Shown: positions 31,867 through 40,164 of the stretch, piece after piece | How positions within the stretch are numbered: position 1 is the stretch's first letter | How the letters are laid out: the number at the start of each line of letters is the position of its first letter | NCBI RefSeq assembly: GCF_963691685.1 | Contig: NZ_OY829290.1 | Span: forward strand, 3,869,501 to 3,933,500 | Source of the DNA: Thalassovita sp. | GTDB taxonomy: Bacteria > Pseudomonadota > Alphaproteobacteria > Rhodobacterales > Rhodobacteraceae | Reading direction: 5' to 3' | Length of the DNA stretch: 64,000 nt | Notes under the pieces: model-generated | What the model saw: only the letters and a program-made list of their open reading frames with translations | Told to the model about the DNA's origin: nothing | The model's database searches: none | Translations under genes and position numbers: made by a program

Positions 31867-33357
31867 TCAGTTTCCTTTTCCGTTAAAGAGTGTGTCTTTG
31901 TAAGCGCGATCGCCGTTGCTGATATCCTCAACCCAGATCCGCAGATCCACGCGTTCGCTCAGCGCTGGCTCTGACCCTTTGGGGGCCACCACATAGACCC
32001 GTTGCAGGCTCATGGTGTCGGCTGGCACGTCCACCGTATCATAAGGGGTGCCTTCCAGCTGCAGGCGCAGCGTCGGGTGCCCTTTGATCGAGATCTTGAA
32101 GGGTCGGTCATCACCGTTTTTGTTGCGCAGGCGCACATCATAGGTGTTGCGGATCGAGCCATCCGAGAGGGTCACGTAAACCGGGTTACGCACCGGGGCG
32201 ACCGTCAGTTCGATGTCAGCACGGATGAACAACGCCACCACCAGCGCAATCCCCACCAGTGACCACAGCGTGGTGTAGAGGATGGTGCGCGGGCGGAAGA
32301 TATGTTTCCACACCGATTTCGGTTCTTTCCCGGCCTGTTCGGCGGTTTCATCGGTCAGCGCCAGATAGTCGATTAAGCCGCGGGGCTTGCCGATCTTGGC
32401 CATCACATCATCGCAGGCATCGATGCAGAGGCCGCAGGTGATGCATTCCATCTGCTGACCATCTCGGATGTCGATCCCCATCGGGCAGACGTTCACGCAG
32501 GCCATACAGTCAATACAGTCGCCTTTGGGCGCCTCCACCTCAGCGATGACGGGGGCATCACTGGTCGCAGCCGCGGCGGCGGGTTTCTTTTTCTTATGCG
32601 GTTTCAGCTTGCCCCGGGGTTCACCGCGCCAATGGCGGTAGCCGATGGTCAGCGTGTCCTCATCCATCATCGCCGCCTGAATACGGGGCCAGGGGCAAGC
32701 GTAGATACAGATCTGTTCGCGCGCGATGCCACCAAAGAAGAAGGTGGTTGCGGTCAGAATCAGCATGGTGGAATAGGCAATCGGATGGGCATTCATCGTC
32801 ACCAGATCCACCGCCAGCTGCGGCGCATCGGTGAAATAAAAGACCCAAGCGCCCCCGGTCGCCAAAGCGATCAGAAACCACAGCACAAATTTCGTCAGCC
32901 GCAGCCGCAGCTTTTTAGCGTCCCACTTTTTCTGCCGGTGCAGACGCAGGCGGGCGTTTCGGTCCCCCTCAATCCAGCGTTCGACCAGAATAAAGAGATC
33001 GGTCCAGACGGTTTGCGGGCAGGCATAGCCGCACCAGACCCGCCCCAGCGCGGAGGTAAAGAGGAACAACCCCAAGCCGGCCATCACCAATAGCCCGGCA
33101 ACGAAGTAGAACTCATGCGGCCAGATTTCGATCCAGAAGAAATAGAATCGGCGGTTCGCCAGATCCACCAGCACAGCCTGATCCGGCAGGTTCGCGCCGC
33201 GATCCCAGCGAATCCATGGGGTTAAGTAGTAGATGCCCAGCGTGACCGCCATGATCACCCACTTCATATTGCGGAACTTCCCGCTCACGCGGCGCGGAAA
33301 AACGGGCTCACGGGCGGCATATAGGTTTTGCGGGGCATCTGGCTGGCTTTGCGACAC
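31867..33357 (-). CDS. ccoG: Membrane ferredoxin-like protein CcoG (FixG)
   Basis: A 496-residue membrane protein that reduces Cu(II) to Cu(I) for cbb3 assembly. It has five to six helices in the first half, with the conserved WCGYACPQTVWTD near 107 and ICIYACPWPRIQ near 215, then two ferredoxin [4Fe-4S] sites, CIDCMACVNVCPMG near 281 and CITCGLCIDACDDV near 305. A C-terminal periplasmic immunoglobulin-like domain follows another helix. The start is GTG with GGAGTGA upstream. An FNR-type box lies 62-75 bases upstream, so induction at low oxygen is expected. Confidence 0.97.
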   Translation of the reverse strand: MSQSQPDAPQNLYAAREPVFPRRVSGKFRNMKWVIMAVTLGIYYLTPWIRWDRGANLPDQAVLVDLANRRFYFFWIEIWPHEFYFVAGLLVMAGLGLFLFTSALGRVWCGYACPQTVWTDLFILVERWIEGDRNARLRLHRQKKWDAKKLRLRLTKFVLWFLIALATGGAWVFYFTDAPQLAVDLVTMNAHPIAYSTMLILTATTFFFGGIAREQICIYACPWPRIQAAMMDEDTLTIGYRHWRGEPRGKLKPHKKKKPAAAAATSDAPVIAEVEAPKGDCIDCMACVNVCPMGIDIRDGQQMECITCGLCIDACDDVMAKIGKPRGLIDYLALTDETAEQAGKEPKSVWKHIFRPRTILYTTLWSLVGIALVVALFIRADIELTVAPVRNPVYVTLSDGSIRNTYDVRLRNKNGDDRPFKISIKGHPTLRLQLEGTPYDTVDVPADTMSLQRVYVVAPKGSEPALSERVDLRIWVEDISNGDRAYKDTLFNGKGN

Positions 33358-33418
33358 GGACTCACTCCGTTGGCTATGAAATTTGATCCCTTCTCACAGG
33401 GTTGCACCTAAGGTGACT

Positions 33419-33432
33419 TTGACCTGAATCAA
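33419..33432 (-). promoter_or_regulatory. FNR-type box upstream of ccoG
   Basis: TTGACCTGAATCAA fits the TTGAT-N4-ATCAA consensus with one change. It lies in the gap between the LysR gene end and ccoG, and the nearby FnrL gene makes oxygen control likely. Confidence 0.8.
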
Positions 33433-33451
33433 ACTCACATCTTCAATTCAT

Positions 33452-34324
33452 CTATTGGCCGCTTTGTCGCACCATCCAGCGGGCGAATGTTTTCAGCGGT
33501 TTGCGTTGCACACCCGGGCGCGTGACCATGTAATAGCCTGTGCCTTCGGGCTCCTCGAAGATCACCTGCAGCCGACCCGCCTGAATATCAGGGGCGATCA
33601 AGGGACGAGCGGCAACGCCGATCCCCTGACCCAGGCGCAGCGCTTCCAGCATCAGGTTACCGGGCATAGAGGAAATGCCAAAGGCGGGATCGCTGCTGAC
33701 CCCCTGTTTGCGCAGCCAACTGCTGCATTCATGGGTGCCCAGTTCCTGTAGCCAGGGCAGTTCCAGCAGATCCTCAGGCCGCAGATCGTTTTTCTTGGGC
33801 ACCAGATGCGGCGCGGCGACCAAAACAATCGGCGCTGCCACGATCAGTTTCACGTCCAGCCCCGGCCAATGCCCATCACCATGGCGAATCGCCACATCGA
33901 TGCCGCCGGGTTCCAGCTGTTTCACCTCAGCGCTAGGATCGATCATCAGCGAGACCTCAGGGTGTTTGGTGCGGAAGTCAGCCAAACGGGGCATCAGCCA
34001 GTTTGCGGCAAAGGACGGGGTGACGGAGATCTGCACCGGGCGCGCGGCCTCCCCCCCGGTCAGCACCTCAACCACACGCAGCATCTCACCAAAGCCGCGT
34101 TCAATTGCCTGAGCCAGCTGCAGCCCCTCTTCGGTCAGAGAGGTTTTGCGGGCGCGGCGGTCCAGCAGGGTCACGCCCAAATGCGCCTCAAGCGATTTGA
34201 TTTGCTGTGAAATTGCCGCGTGGCTGACGTTTAGCGACTGCCCGGCCGCCGCCATATTGCCCGCCTCATGAAACGCCAGAAAGGCACGCAGTGCTGTCAG
34301 GGGCGGCAGGGAACGCCAATTCAT
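33452..34324 (-). CDS. GcvA-like LysR-family regulator
   Basis: A 290-residue LysR regulator of the GcvA subgroup: LPPLTALRAFLAFHEAGNM at residues 6-24, the helix-turn-helix VSHAAISQQIKSLEAHLG, and effector-domain marks ANWLMPRLADF near 106 and DVAIRHGDGHWPGL near 145. GcvA controls glycine cleavage genes in E. coli, but the subgroup is broad and here no gcv genes are near. The ATG at 34324 with TGAGG at the right distance is chosen over an in-frame TTG. It sits between the two cco operons and is divergent from a short + strand unit, its most likely target. Confidence 0.9.
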   Translation of the reverse strand: MNWRSLPPLTALRAFLAFHEAGNMAAAGQSLNVSHAAISQQIKSLEAHLGVTLLDRRARKTSLTEEGLQLAQAIERGFGEMLRVVEVLTGGEAARPVQISVTPSFAANWLMPRLADFRTKHPEVSLMIDPSAEVKQLEPGGIDVAIRHGDGHWPGLDVKLIVAAPIVLVAAPHLVPKKNDLRPEDLLELPWLQELGTHECSSWLRKQGVSSDPAFGISSMPGNLMLEALRLGQGIGVAARPLIAPDIQAGRLQVIFEEPEGTGYYMVTRPGVQRKPLKTFARWMVRQSGQ

Positions 34325-34423
34325 CTGTAACCTCAACTTACATATCCAAAATCAGACCAGAGTCGTCATGACCAACAATAAAGCGCAAAAAGACAAAAGA
34401 AACCCCGTGATGGAGACAAGGTC

Positions 34424-34618
34424 ATGTTGAATATTTTTGCACATAGCTTTCTGACTGCAACCCGGCAGGACCAGCCTGTCCAAGAGCCCCGGGCAGATGA
34501 GAAACCGAAACTGCGCGTACCCCGCCAGTCCTGCTGCGCCTTTAGACAGCGCCCGCGGCATGGTCAAGATCCACCAACTGTGATCCCTGCCCTACGACTC
34601 CCCGGAGGGCAAAACTAA
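34424..34618 (+). CDS. Possible small protein (64 aa) or part of a small RNA
   Basis: The reading frame MLNIFAHSFLTATRQDQ has GGAGACAAGG just upstream and ends one base inside a strong terminator. The predicted product is basic, proline-rich in its tail, with a central SCCAF. I do not recognise the family. The divergent GcvA-like regulator recalls the gcvA/gcvB layout, in which gcvB is a small RNA, so the transcript could be regulatory rather than coding. A 20-codon frame (34368-34430) overlaps its start. Coding is less certain than transcription. Confidence 0.45.
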   Translation: MLNIFAHSFLTATRQDQPVQEPRADEKPKLRVPRQSCCAFRQRPRHGQDPPTVIPALRLPGGQN

Positions 34619-34658
34619 CAAGAGGTCCCGGCAGAACGCCGAGACCTCTTGTCTTTTT
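34618..34658 (+). terminator. Strong terminator ending the short unit between cco operons
   Basis: Stem ACAAGAGGTC at 34618-34627 against 34643-34652, with an inner CGGC/GCCG stem, then CTTTTT. It points along the + strand and shows that something is transcribed from the region divergent to the LysR gene. Confidence 0.9.
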
Positions 34659-34689
34659 AAAGGATCGCAACACTTGTTACCAAATAAGC

Positions 34690-34738
34690 GGCACCGGCCT
34701 TCCAGGAAACGCGCGAACAGGACGGAAGGGCCGGTGCC
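34690..34738 (-). terminator. Terminator-like hairpin after ccoP
   Basis: GGCACCGGCC at 34690-34699 pairs perfectly with 34729-34738, extended by TTCC/GGAA-type bases. A second GC hairpin lies at 34741-34770, between it and the ccoP stop. The minus-strand tail GCTTATTTGG is only moderately T-rich. Confidence 0.65.
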
Positions 34739-34780
34739 AGCCCCTAGGGCGTCGGGAAACGCCCCGGGGTATCTCAGGTG

Positions 34781-35650
34781 TTACTGACCACCACCACGGG
34801 TGTGGACAAAGGTGGATACCGCGCGGATCTCCGCCTCAGACAGGCGGGTGTTCCAGGCCGGCATTGCGCCGTAACGGGCGTAATAGACCGACTCGCGGAT
34901 GGCATCGTAACTGTCACCATAGAGCCAGATTGCATCAGCCAGATTCGGCGCGCCTTGATCTATGTCACCTTTTCCTTCGTCACCGTGGCAGGCGGCGCAG
35001 TTTTCTTCGTAAACCACGGCACCGGCCTCAACGAGGGTGGCATCCTGTGCGTCACCCGAAAGCGACATCACGAAATTGACCACTTCATCGATCTGACCGT
35101 CCTCCAGCAGCTCATCGCGGCCAAAAGCGGGCATTTCCGACTGGCGAAGATAGTCTTCGTCGGTGGGCTGACGGACGCCGACAGTGATGGTGGTGTGGAT
35201 CGATTCGATATCGCCACCCCAAAGCCAATCGTCATCCACCAGGTTCGGGTAGCCAACGGCCCCCGCTGCACCGGAACCGTGACACTGGGCACACCAGGTT
35301 TTGAACACCGCCGCACCGGCCGAGTTTGCATAGCCCAGCAGCTCTGCATCATCGGCAATCGCGGTCAGCTCAACCGAGGCCAGCTTGTCGTTCATTGGGG
35401 CCTGTTTGGCCTCAAATTCCGCAATGTCAGCCGCAACTTCGGCGCGGGTTGAGAAGCCGAGGAAGCCCTGGGTGGCGCCGTTGATCAGCGGCCAGGCTGG
35501 ATAGGCGGCCACATAGTAGAGGCCCCAAACGATGGTGGCGTAGAAGGTCCACAGCCACCAGCGCGGCAATGGGGTGTTCAGCTCTTCGATGCCGTCCCAG
35601 GAATGGCCTGTGGTGCCGACGTCGTTATTTTGCGTAGGTTTTTTAGCCAT
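34781..35650 (-). CDS. ccoP: cbb3 cytochrome c oxidase subunit III (dihaem)
   Basis: A 289-residue membrane-anchored dihaem cytochrome c. A transmembrane helix (about 31-55, WWLWTFYATIVWGLYYVAAY) is followed by two c-haem sites, WCAQCHG near 119 and NCAACHG near 219, with methionine ligands in SEMPAFG and GAMPAW. It accepts electrons from soluble or membrane cytochromes and hands them to CcoO. AAGGAGG precedes the start. It is the last gene of ccoNOQP. Confidence 0.98.
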   Translation of the reverse strand: MAKKPTQNNDVGTTGHSWDGIEELNTPLPRWWLWTFYATIVWGLYYVAAYPAWPLINGATQGFLGFSTRAEVAADIAEFEAKQAPMNDKLASVELTAIADDAELLGYANSAGAAVFKTWCAQCHGSGAAGAVGYPNLVDDDWLWGGDIESIHTTITVGVRQPTDEDYLRQSEMPAFGRDELLEDGQIDEVVNFVMSLSGDAQDATLVEAGAVVYEENCAACHGDEGKGDIDQGAPNLADAIWLYGDSYDAIRESVYYARYGAMPAWNTRLSEAEIRAVSTFVHTRGGGQ

Positions 35651-35653
35651 GTT

Positions 35654-35845
35654 TCACGCCTCCTTGGCGTCGCTGCTTTTGGCGGCGGGCTTGTCTTCGT
35701 GCCGGAAGGGAATGTCAGCGACTTTGTCGTAGGTCTTGGTGCTTCCGGGGCGCATCACAAACACGATGACCCCCATGAAGAACGTAAACAGTGCCAGCAA
35801 CATCCAGCTGTCCGCGAACTCTCTGAGCAGGGAATAGGTTTCCAT
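35654..35845 (-). CDS. ccoQ: cbb3 oxidase subunit CcoQ
   Basis: A 63-residue small subunit with one transmembrane helix (FADSWMLLALFTFFMGVIVF, about 10-29) and a polar tail with lysines and acidic residues. It stabilises the CcoP association. AAAGGAGGG precedes the start, and ccoP begins four bases after its stop. Confidence 0.95.
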   Translation of the reverse strand: METYSLLREFADSWMLLALFTFFMGVIVFVMRPGSTKTYDKVADIPFRHEDKPAAKSSDAKEA

Positions 35846-35859
35846 ATTCGCGCCCTCCT

Positions 35860-36591
35860 TTAGCGGCTTGCGTCCGGGGTGAAGGTTGAGAAATCAACCA
35901 AGGTCCCCAGCATCTGCAGGTAAGCGATCATCGCATCCGCTTCGGTCAGTTCAGGCTGACCGTCGAAGTTGCGCACCTGAACCGAGTCTTCGCCGTAGCG
36001 TTCCAGCAGACCGTCATAGTCGCTGTCAGGATCGGCCTGCGCGGCAAAGTCTGCCTGCGCATTTGCGATCATGTCATCGGTGTAGGGCACGCCCACGATG
36101 CGATGTGCGTTCAGCAGCTCATCGATGTATTTGCCGTCAATCCGGGTCTTCTCCAGGAAGCCGTATTTGGGCATCACCGATTCCGGCACCACCGACTGCG
36201 GATCGCGCAGGTGGTCTGCCTGCCACTCATCCGAGTAGCGACCACCAACACGGGCCAGATCCGGACCGGTCCGCTTGGACCCCCACTGGTGCGGGTGGTC
36301 GTATTTCGATTCCGCCGCCAGTGAGTACGGACCATAGCGTTCCACTTCGTCACGCATCGGGCGGATCATCTGACTGTGGCAGACGTAGCAGCCTTCGCGC
36401 ATGTAGATGTCACGGCCGGCCAGTTCGAGTGGGGTGTAGGGGCGCATGCCCTCTACATCCTCAATCGTGTTTTCCAGCCAGAACAGTGGTGCGATTTGAA
36501 CGATGCCGCCGATGGTCACCACCAGGAAGGCAAAGATTGCCAGAAGGGTGACGTTTTTCTCGAGGATCGCGTGTTTGTCTAGAATTGCCAT
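35860..36591 (-). CDS. ccoO: cbb3 cytochrome c oxidase subunit II (monohaem)
   Basis: A 243-residue membrane-anchored cytochrome c. One N-terminal helix (about 14-38) precedes the periplasmic domain with the c-haem site REGCYVCHSQMIRP near 67-80 and an axial methionine candidate in SVMPKYG near 138. It relays electrons from CcoP to the CcoN haem b. The start follows AGGAGGG. Second gene of ccoNOQP. Confidence 0.98.
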   Translation of the reverse strand: MAILDKHAILEKNVTLLAIFAFLVVTIGGIVQIAPLFWLENTIEDVEGMRPYTPLELAGRDIYMREGCYVCHSQMIRPMRDEVERYGPYSLAAESKYDHPHQWGSKRTGPDLARVGGRYSDEWQADHLRDPQSVVPESVMPKYGFLEKTRIDGKYIDELLNAHRIVGVPYTDDMIANAQADFAAQADPDSDYDGLLERYGEDSVQVRNFDGQPELTEADAMIAYLQMLGTLVDFSTFTPDASR

Positions 36592-36605
36592 CTGTCCGGC
36601 CCTCC

Positions 36606-38210
36606 TTATTCAGCCGGAACTGCGGCGGCGCCTTGGGCCTCAGAGGCCGGGGCACGTTTTGCAGTCATCCAGAGGTTGTAGCACATGACCAGGGAACCCG
36701 CGAGGAACAGAACCCCGCCCAGTCCGCGGACCACATACATTGGGAACTTGGCGCTTACGGTGTCGGCGAACGAGTTCACCAGGAAACCGTTGGCATCCAC
36801 TTCACGCCACATCAGGCCTTCCATAATGCCGGTCACCCACATCGACGCGGCGTAGAGAATGATGCCGATGGTGGCGAGCCAGAAGTGCCAGGACACAAGG
36901 CTCAGGCTATAGAGACGCTCTTTGTTCCACAGCTTGGGCATCAGGAAGTAGAGCGCACCAAAGGTGATCATACCGTTCCACCCCAGCGCACCGGAGTGCA
37001 CGTGACCAATGGTCCAGTCGGTGTAGTGGCTGAGCGAGTTCACAGCGCGGATCGACATCATCGGACCTTCGAAGGTCGACATGCCGTAGAAGCCAAGCGA
37101 GATCACCATCATCCGCAGAACCGGATCGGTGCGCAGCTTGTCCCAGGCGCCAGACAGCGTCATCAGACCGTTGATCATGCCACCCCAGCTGGGCATCCAC
37201 AGCACGATCGAGAACACCATGCCAAGGGTCGACGCCCAATCCGGCAGTGCGGTGTAGTGCAGGTGGTGCGGACCGGCCCAGATATACAGGAAGATCAGCG
37301 CCCAGAAGTGGATGATCGACAGTTTGTAGGAATAGACCGGACGTTCCGCCTGTTTCGGCACGAAGTAGTACATCATGCCCAGGAAGCCCGCGGTCAGGAA
37401 GAAGCCCACAGCGTTGTGGCCGTACCACCACTGCACCATCGCATCCTGCACACCGGCAAAGACCTGCACCGATTTGGAGCCGAAGATCGAGACCGGGATC
37501 GCCAGGTTGTTGACGATATGCAGCATGGCCACGGTGATGATGAAGGCCAGGAAGAACCAGTTGGCCACGTAGATGTGCGGCTCTTTCCGTTTCATGATCG
37601 TACCGGCGAAGACCAAGAGGTAGCAAACCCAGACAATGGTCAGCCACAGGTCGATATGCCATTCCGGTTCAGCGTATTCCTTGGCGTTGGTCGCGCCCAG
37701 CAGGTAGCCGGTTGCCGCCATCAGGATGAACAGCTGATAGCCCCAGAACACGAACCACGCCAGATTGCCGCCCCACAGCCGCGCGGCCGAGGTGCGTTGC
37801 ACGATGTAGAACGAGGTGGCCAGCAGCGCGTTACCGCCAAAGGCAAAAATCACCGCTGAGGTGTGCAGCGGGCGCAGGCGACCAAAGTTGGTGAAGCCCT
37901 GCATGAAATCCAAGTTAAGTGCCGGGAATGCCAGCTGGAAAGCGATGACCACACCCACCAGGAAGCCCACCACTCCCCAGAAAGCTGTGGCGATCACGCC
38001 GTAGCGGACCACGCCGTCCATGTATTCGCCTGACACGTCAGGGCCTGTCGGCTCATCCGTGCGACGTAGAATGAAAATAAAAGCCACGACCGCGAACAAA
38101 GCTGCGATCAGCATGTTCACCGAGTAGGCCAAGTCCCGACAGTAGTTGGCCGCGATCAACGCACCGAGCGTTGCGAGACCAAGCGCGATCAGCTTGATGT
38201 AGTTAACCAT
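36606..38210 (-). CDS. ccoN: cbb3 cytochrome c oxidase catalytic subunit I
   Basis: A 534-residue, about 12-helix haem-copper oxidase subunit holding low-spin haem b, high-spin haem b3 and Cu-B. Conserved stretches include RPLHTSAVIFAFGGN (haem histidine near 116), WWYGHNAVGFFLTAGFLG with the Cu-B histidine near 268, and GPHHLHYTALPDW near 317-329 with the paired histidines. DWTIGHVHSGALGWNGM near 403 carries the haem ligands. It reduces O2 at very low concentration. An FNR-type box lies 95-108 bases upstream, shared with the divergent stress gene. Confidence 0.98.
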   Translation of the reverse strand: MVNYIKLIALGLATLGALIAANYCRDLAYSVNMLIAALFAVVAFIFILRRTDEPTGPDVSGEYMDGVVRYGVIATAFWGVVGFLVGVVIAFQLAFPALNLDFMQGFTNFGRLRPLHTSAVIFAFGGNALLATSFYIVQRTSAARLWGGNLAWFVFWGYQLFILMAATGYLLGATNAKEYAEPEWHIDLWLTIVWVCYLLVFAGTIMKRKEPHIYVANWFFLAFIITVAMLHIVNNLAIPVSIFGSKSVQVFAGVQDAMVQWWYGHNAVGFFLTAGFLGMMYYFVPKQAERPVYSYKLSIIHFWALIFLYIWAGPHHLHYTALPDWASTLGMVFSIVLWMPSWGGMINGLMTLSGAWDKLRTDPVLRMMVISLGFYGMSTFEGPMMSIRAVNSLSHYTDWTIGHVHSGALGWNGMITFGALYFLMPKLWNKERLYSLSLVSWHFWLATIGIILYAASMWVTGIMEGLMWREVDANGFLVNSFADTVSAKFPMYVVRGLGGVLFLAGSLVMCYNLWMTAKRAPASEAQGAAAVPAE

Positions 38211-38304
38211 TTTGCGTCCCTTCGTCTCTGAACCCGCACGATTCGTTTTGCGTACGGGCGGTTCCAGACTGGCGGTTTAATGCGGCCCTGGGCATGTCAC
38301 CGCC

Positions 38305-38318
38305 TTGATCTGCATCAA
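38305..38318. promoter_or_regulatory. FNR-type box between ccoN and the stress gene
   Basis: TTGATCTGCATCAA is an exact match to TTGAT-N4-ATCAA. It lies between divergent ccoN (start 38210) and the universal stress gene (start 38439) and could serve both. Confidence 0.88.
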
Positions 38319-38438
38319 AATCCTCCGTTCTCACGGGGCTCTGACACAAGAGAGTGCGAAATTGACACGTGTCATAGTCACACGTCGGGTGGGGCGTTAA
38401 ATTCAATTTCAGCCAGTCTGCTCAGGAGGAACTCGGAA

Positions 38439-39278
38439 ATGGCCTTTAAAACACTATTTTCTGTGCTGACAGATCCGGCACAAATCCCCGGTCTTCTAGA
38501 CCAAACCACCGCAATTGCGCGAAAATATGACGCACATATTGAGGTGCTTGCGCTTGGCGTAGATCGCACCCAAACGGGGTACCACTACGCCGGCACAAAC
38601 GCTTTGGTCGTACAAGAAACCCTAACGCGCGCCCATGAAGAGGCCAAGTCTCTTGAAGACAGCGCCGATAAATATCTGGGCCTGCAGGATGTGCGCTGGG
38701 GTGTTGAAAGCGGCGTTTCGCAACTGGCCGACATTGGCCGGCATGTCGGGCTACATGCCCGGTTCAGTGATCTGGCTGTTCTGGCCAAACCCTATGGCGA
38801 AGGGCTGGGGGTGGAGCTGGAAGCGGTTGTTGAGGCGGCGCTGTTTGATGGCGGCGTGCCGGTTCTGGTGATGCCAGAAGGCGTGCCCGCCCTGCCAACC
38901 CCGAAAACCGTTCTGGTTGCCTGGAACGAAAGCCCCGAGGCGCTGCGCACGGTGCGGGCGGCCCTGCCGATCCTGAAACAGGCGGAACGCGTCTGTGTGG
39001 TGGTGGTGGACCCGCCGGCCCATGGGCCCAGCCGGTCCGATCCCGGTGGCATGCTGTCCCAGTTTCTGGCCCGTCACGACGTCAAAACCGAAATCGACGT
39101 GCTGTCGAAAACCCTGCCGCGGGTCTCTGACGTGATCCTGCGCCATGCGGGCGACATCAACTGCGATCTGGTGGTGATGGGGGCCTATGGCCATTCGCGG
39201 TTCCGCGAAGCGATCCTTGGCGGGGCCACACGGGATATGCTGGAGCTGTCACCGTTGCCAGTCTTCATGGCGCATTAA
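38439..39278 (+). CDS. Universal stress protein (UspA-type, two domains)
   Basis: A 279-residue protein made of two UspA-like folds. The first (about 1-140) starts FKTLFSVLTDPAQ. The second (about 155-279) has VLVAWNESPEALRTVR and ends with the ATP-site motif VVMGAYGHSRFREAILGG near 247-264. Tandem Usp proteins of this kind are common beside cbb3 oxidase genes in Rhodobacteraceae and are induced at low oxygen. AGGAGGA precedes the start at 38439. The FNR-type box 120 bases upstream supports control by FnrL. Confidence 0.92.
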   Translation: MAFKTLFSVLTDPAQIPGLLDQTTAIARKYDAHIEVLALGVDRTQTGYHYAGTNALVVQETLTRAHEEAKSLEDSADKYLGLQDVRWGVESGVSQLADIGRHVGLHARFSDLAVLAKPYGEGLGVELEAVVEAALFDGGVPVLVMPEGVPALPTPKTVLVAWNESPEALRTVRAALPILKQAERVCVVVVDPPAHGPSRSDPGGMLSQFLARHDVKTEIDVLSKTLPRVSDVILRHAGDINCDLVVMGAYGHSRFREAILGGATRDMLELSPLPVFMAH

Positions 39279-39294
39279 AAGGTTTCGGAAAACG

Positions 39295-39323
39295 AAAATG
39301 GCGGGGCTTACCCCGCCATTTTT
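39295..39323. terminator. Bidirectional terminator between stress gene and fnrL
   Basis: Perfect 12-bp stem, AAAATGGCGGGG at 39295-39306 against 39311-39322, loop CTTA. T-runs appear on both strands, fitting the convergent genes. Confidence 0.93.
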
Positions 39324-39353
39324 CATATGTGCATTTGGAGACTTAGGCGCGGA

Positions 39354-40100
39354 TCAGGCGAAAACGCCACCGTCAGAATCATCCCCTGCCTCATCCATCA
39401 ACCGGTCGAGATCCGGCACGGTCACATGGCGTTTGCCTTCCAGCTGGATCACCCCGTCACGCTTCAGCGCCGAGATCTGGCGGCTGACCGTTTCCAGCGT
39501 CAGACCCAGATAATCCGCCATCGCTTCGCGGGTTAGCGGCAAGTCAAACACCACCTTGCCCTGCGCCGGGCGCAGGTGCAGCGTGGCGTCACGCCGGGCG
39601 ATGATCGACAAGAGGCTGGCGATTTTCTCGCGTGCAGTTTTGCGGCCCAGGACCAGCATCCATTCGCGCGCTGCGTCCAGTTCATCCAGCGTCATCTCCA
39701 GCAACCGCTGCGCGATGTGGGGTGTTTCCAACATCATCTTTTCAAACGGTTTTTTACGGAAGCAGCACATCACCAAATCAGTGGTTGCGACCACGTCATA
39801 GGCCGAACCATCACGGCCCGGGCGCCCAACAAAATCGCTGGGCAGCAACAGGCCGACCATCTGAGTACGGCCGTCTTCCATCGTTTGGGTCAGGGTCGCG
39901 ATGCCCGAGACAACCGAGCCGACGAAATCCATCGGATCCCCTGACCAGACAACGGTCTGGCCCGCCTCGAAGCTGCGGTAATATTTGATCTTATCCAGGT
40001 GTTCCAATTCGTCGGCATCACACCTGGCACAGACCGCCCGATGCCGAATCGGGCAGTCCGAGCAATCATGAAGGCTGGGGAGGGGAATCTCTTTCAGCAT
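39354..40100 (-). CDS. fnrL: Oxygen-sensing regulator FnrL (Crp/Fnr family)
   Basis: A 248-residue regulator. The N-terminal cysteines in CSDCPIRHRAVCARC (residues 13-27), plus one in LVMCCFRK near 110, match the [4Fe-4S] ligands of FNR-type sensors. A cyclic-nucleotide-like barrel follows, then a C-terminal helix-turn-helix with REAMADYLGLTLETVSRQIS near 191-210. In the absence of oxygen it binds TTGAT-N4-ATCAA sites, three of which are in this window. It is divergent from hemN, with one such site 15 bases from its own start, so self-repression is plausible. Confidence 0.95.
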   Translation of the reverse strand: MLKEIPLPSLHDCSDCPIRHRAVCARCDADELEHLDKIKYYRSFEAGQTVVWSGDPMDFVGSVVSGIATLTQTMEDGRTQMVGLLLPSDFVGRPGRDGSAYDVVATTDLVMCCFRKKPFEKMMLETPHIAQRLLEMTLDELDAAREWMLVLGRKTAREKIASLLSIIARRDATLHLRPAQGKVVFDLPLTREAMADYLGLTLETVSRQISALKRDGVIQLEGKRHVTVPDLDRLMDEAGDDSDGGVFA

Positions 40101-40114
40101 CTATCCGTTCGCGC

Positions 40115-40140
40115 TTGATCTGGGTCAAAGAGGCTTTGAC
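40115..40140. promoter_or_regulatory. FNR-type box and overlapping palindrome, fnrL/hemN
   Basis: TTGATCTGGGTCAA at 40115-40128 fits the FNR box with one change. The palindrome GTCAAAG-AGG-CTTTGAC at 40124-40140 overlaps its right half, 25 bases before the hemN start. Confidence 0.8.
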
Positions 40141-40164
40141 GCCGTTCTCTTAAACGCTAGGCCC

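Noticed and set aside
34352..34567. A 71-codon minus-strand frame between the cco operons
   Set aside because: No ribosome binding site, and it lies opposite the better supported, terminated + strand unit, so it is more likely a chance frame.
36585..37859. A 424-codon open frame antisense to ccoN
   Set aside because: Shadow of ccoN; rich in His, Gln and Glu with no ribosome binding site or family likeness.
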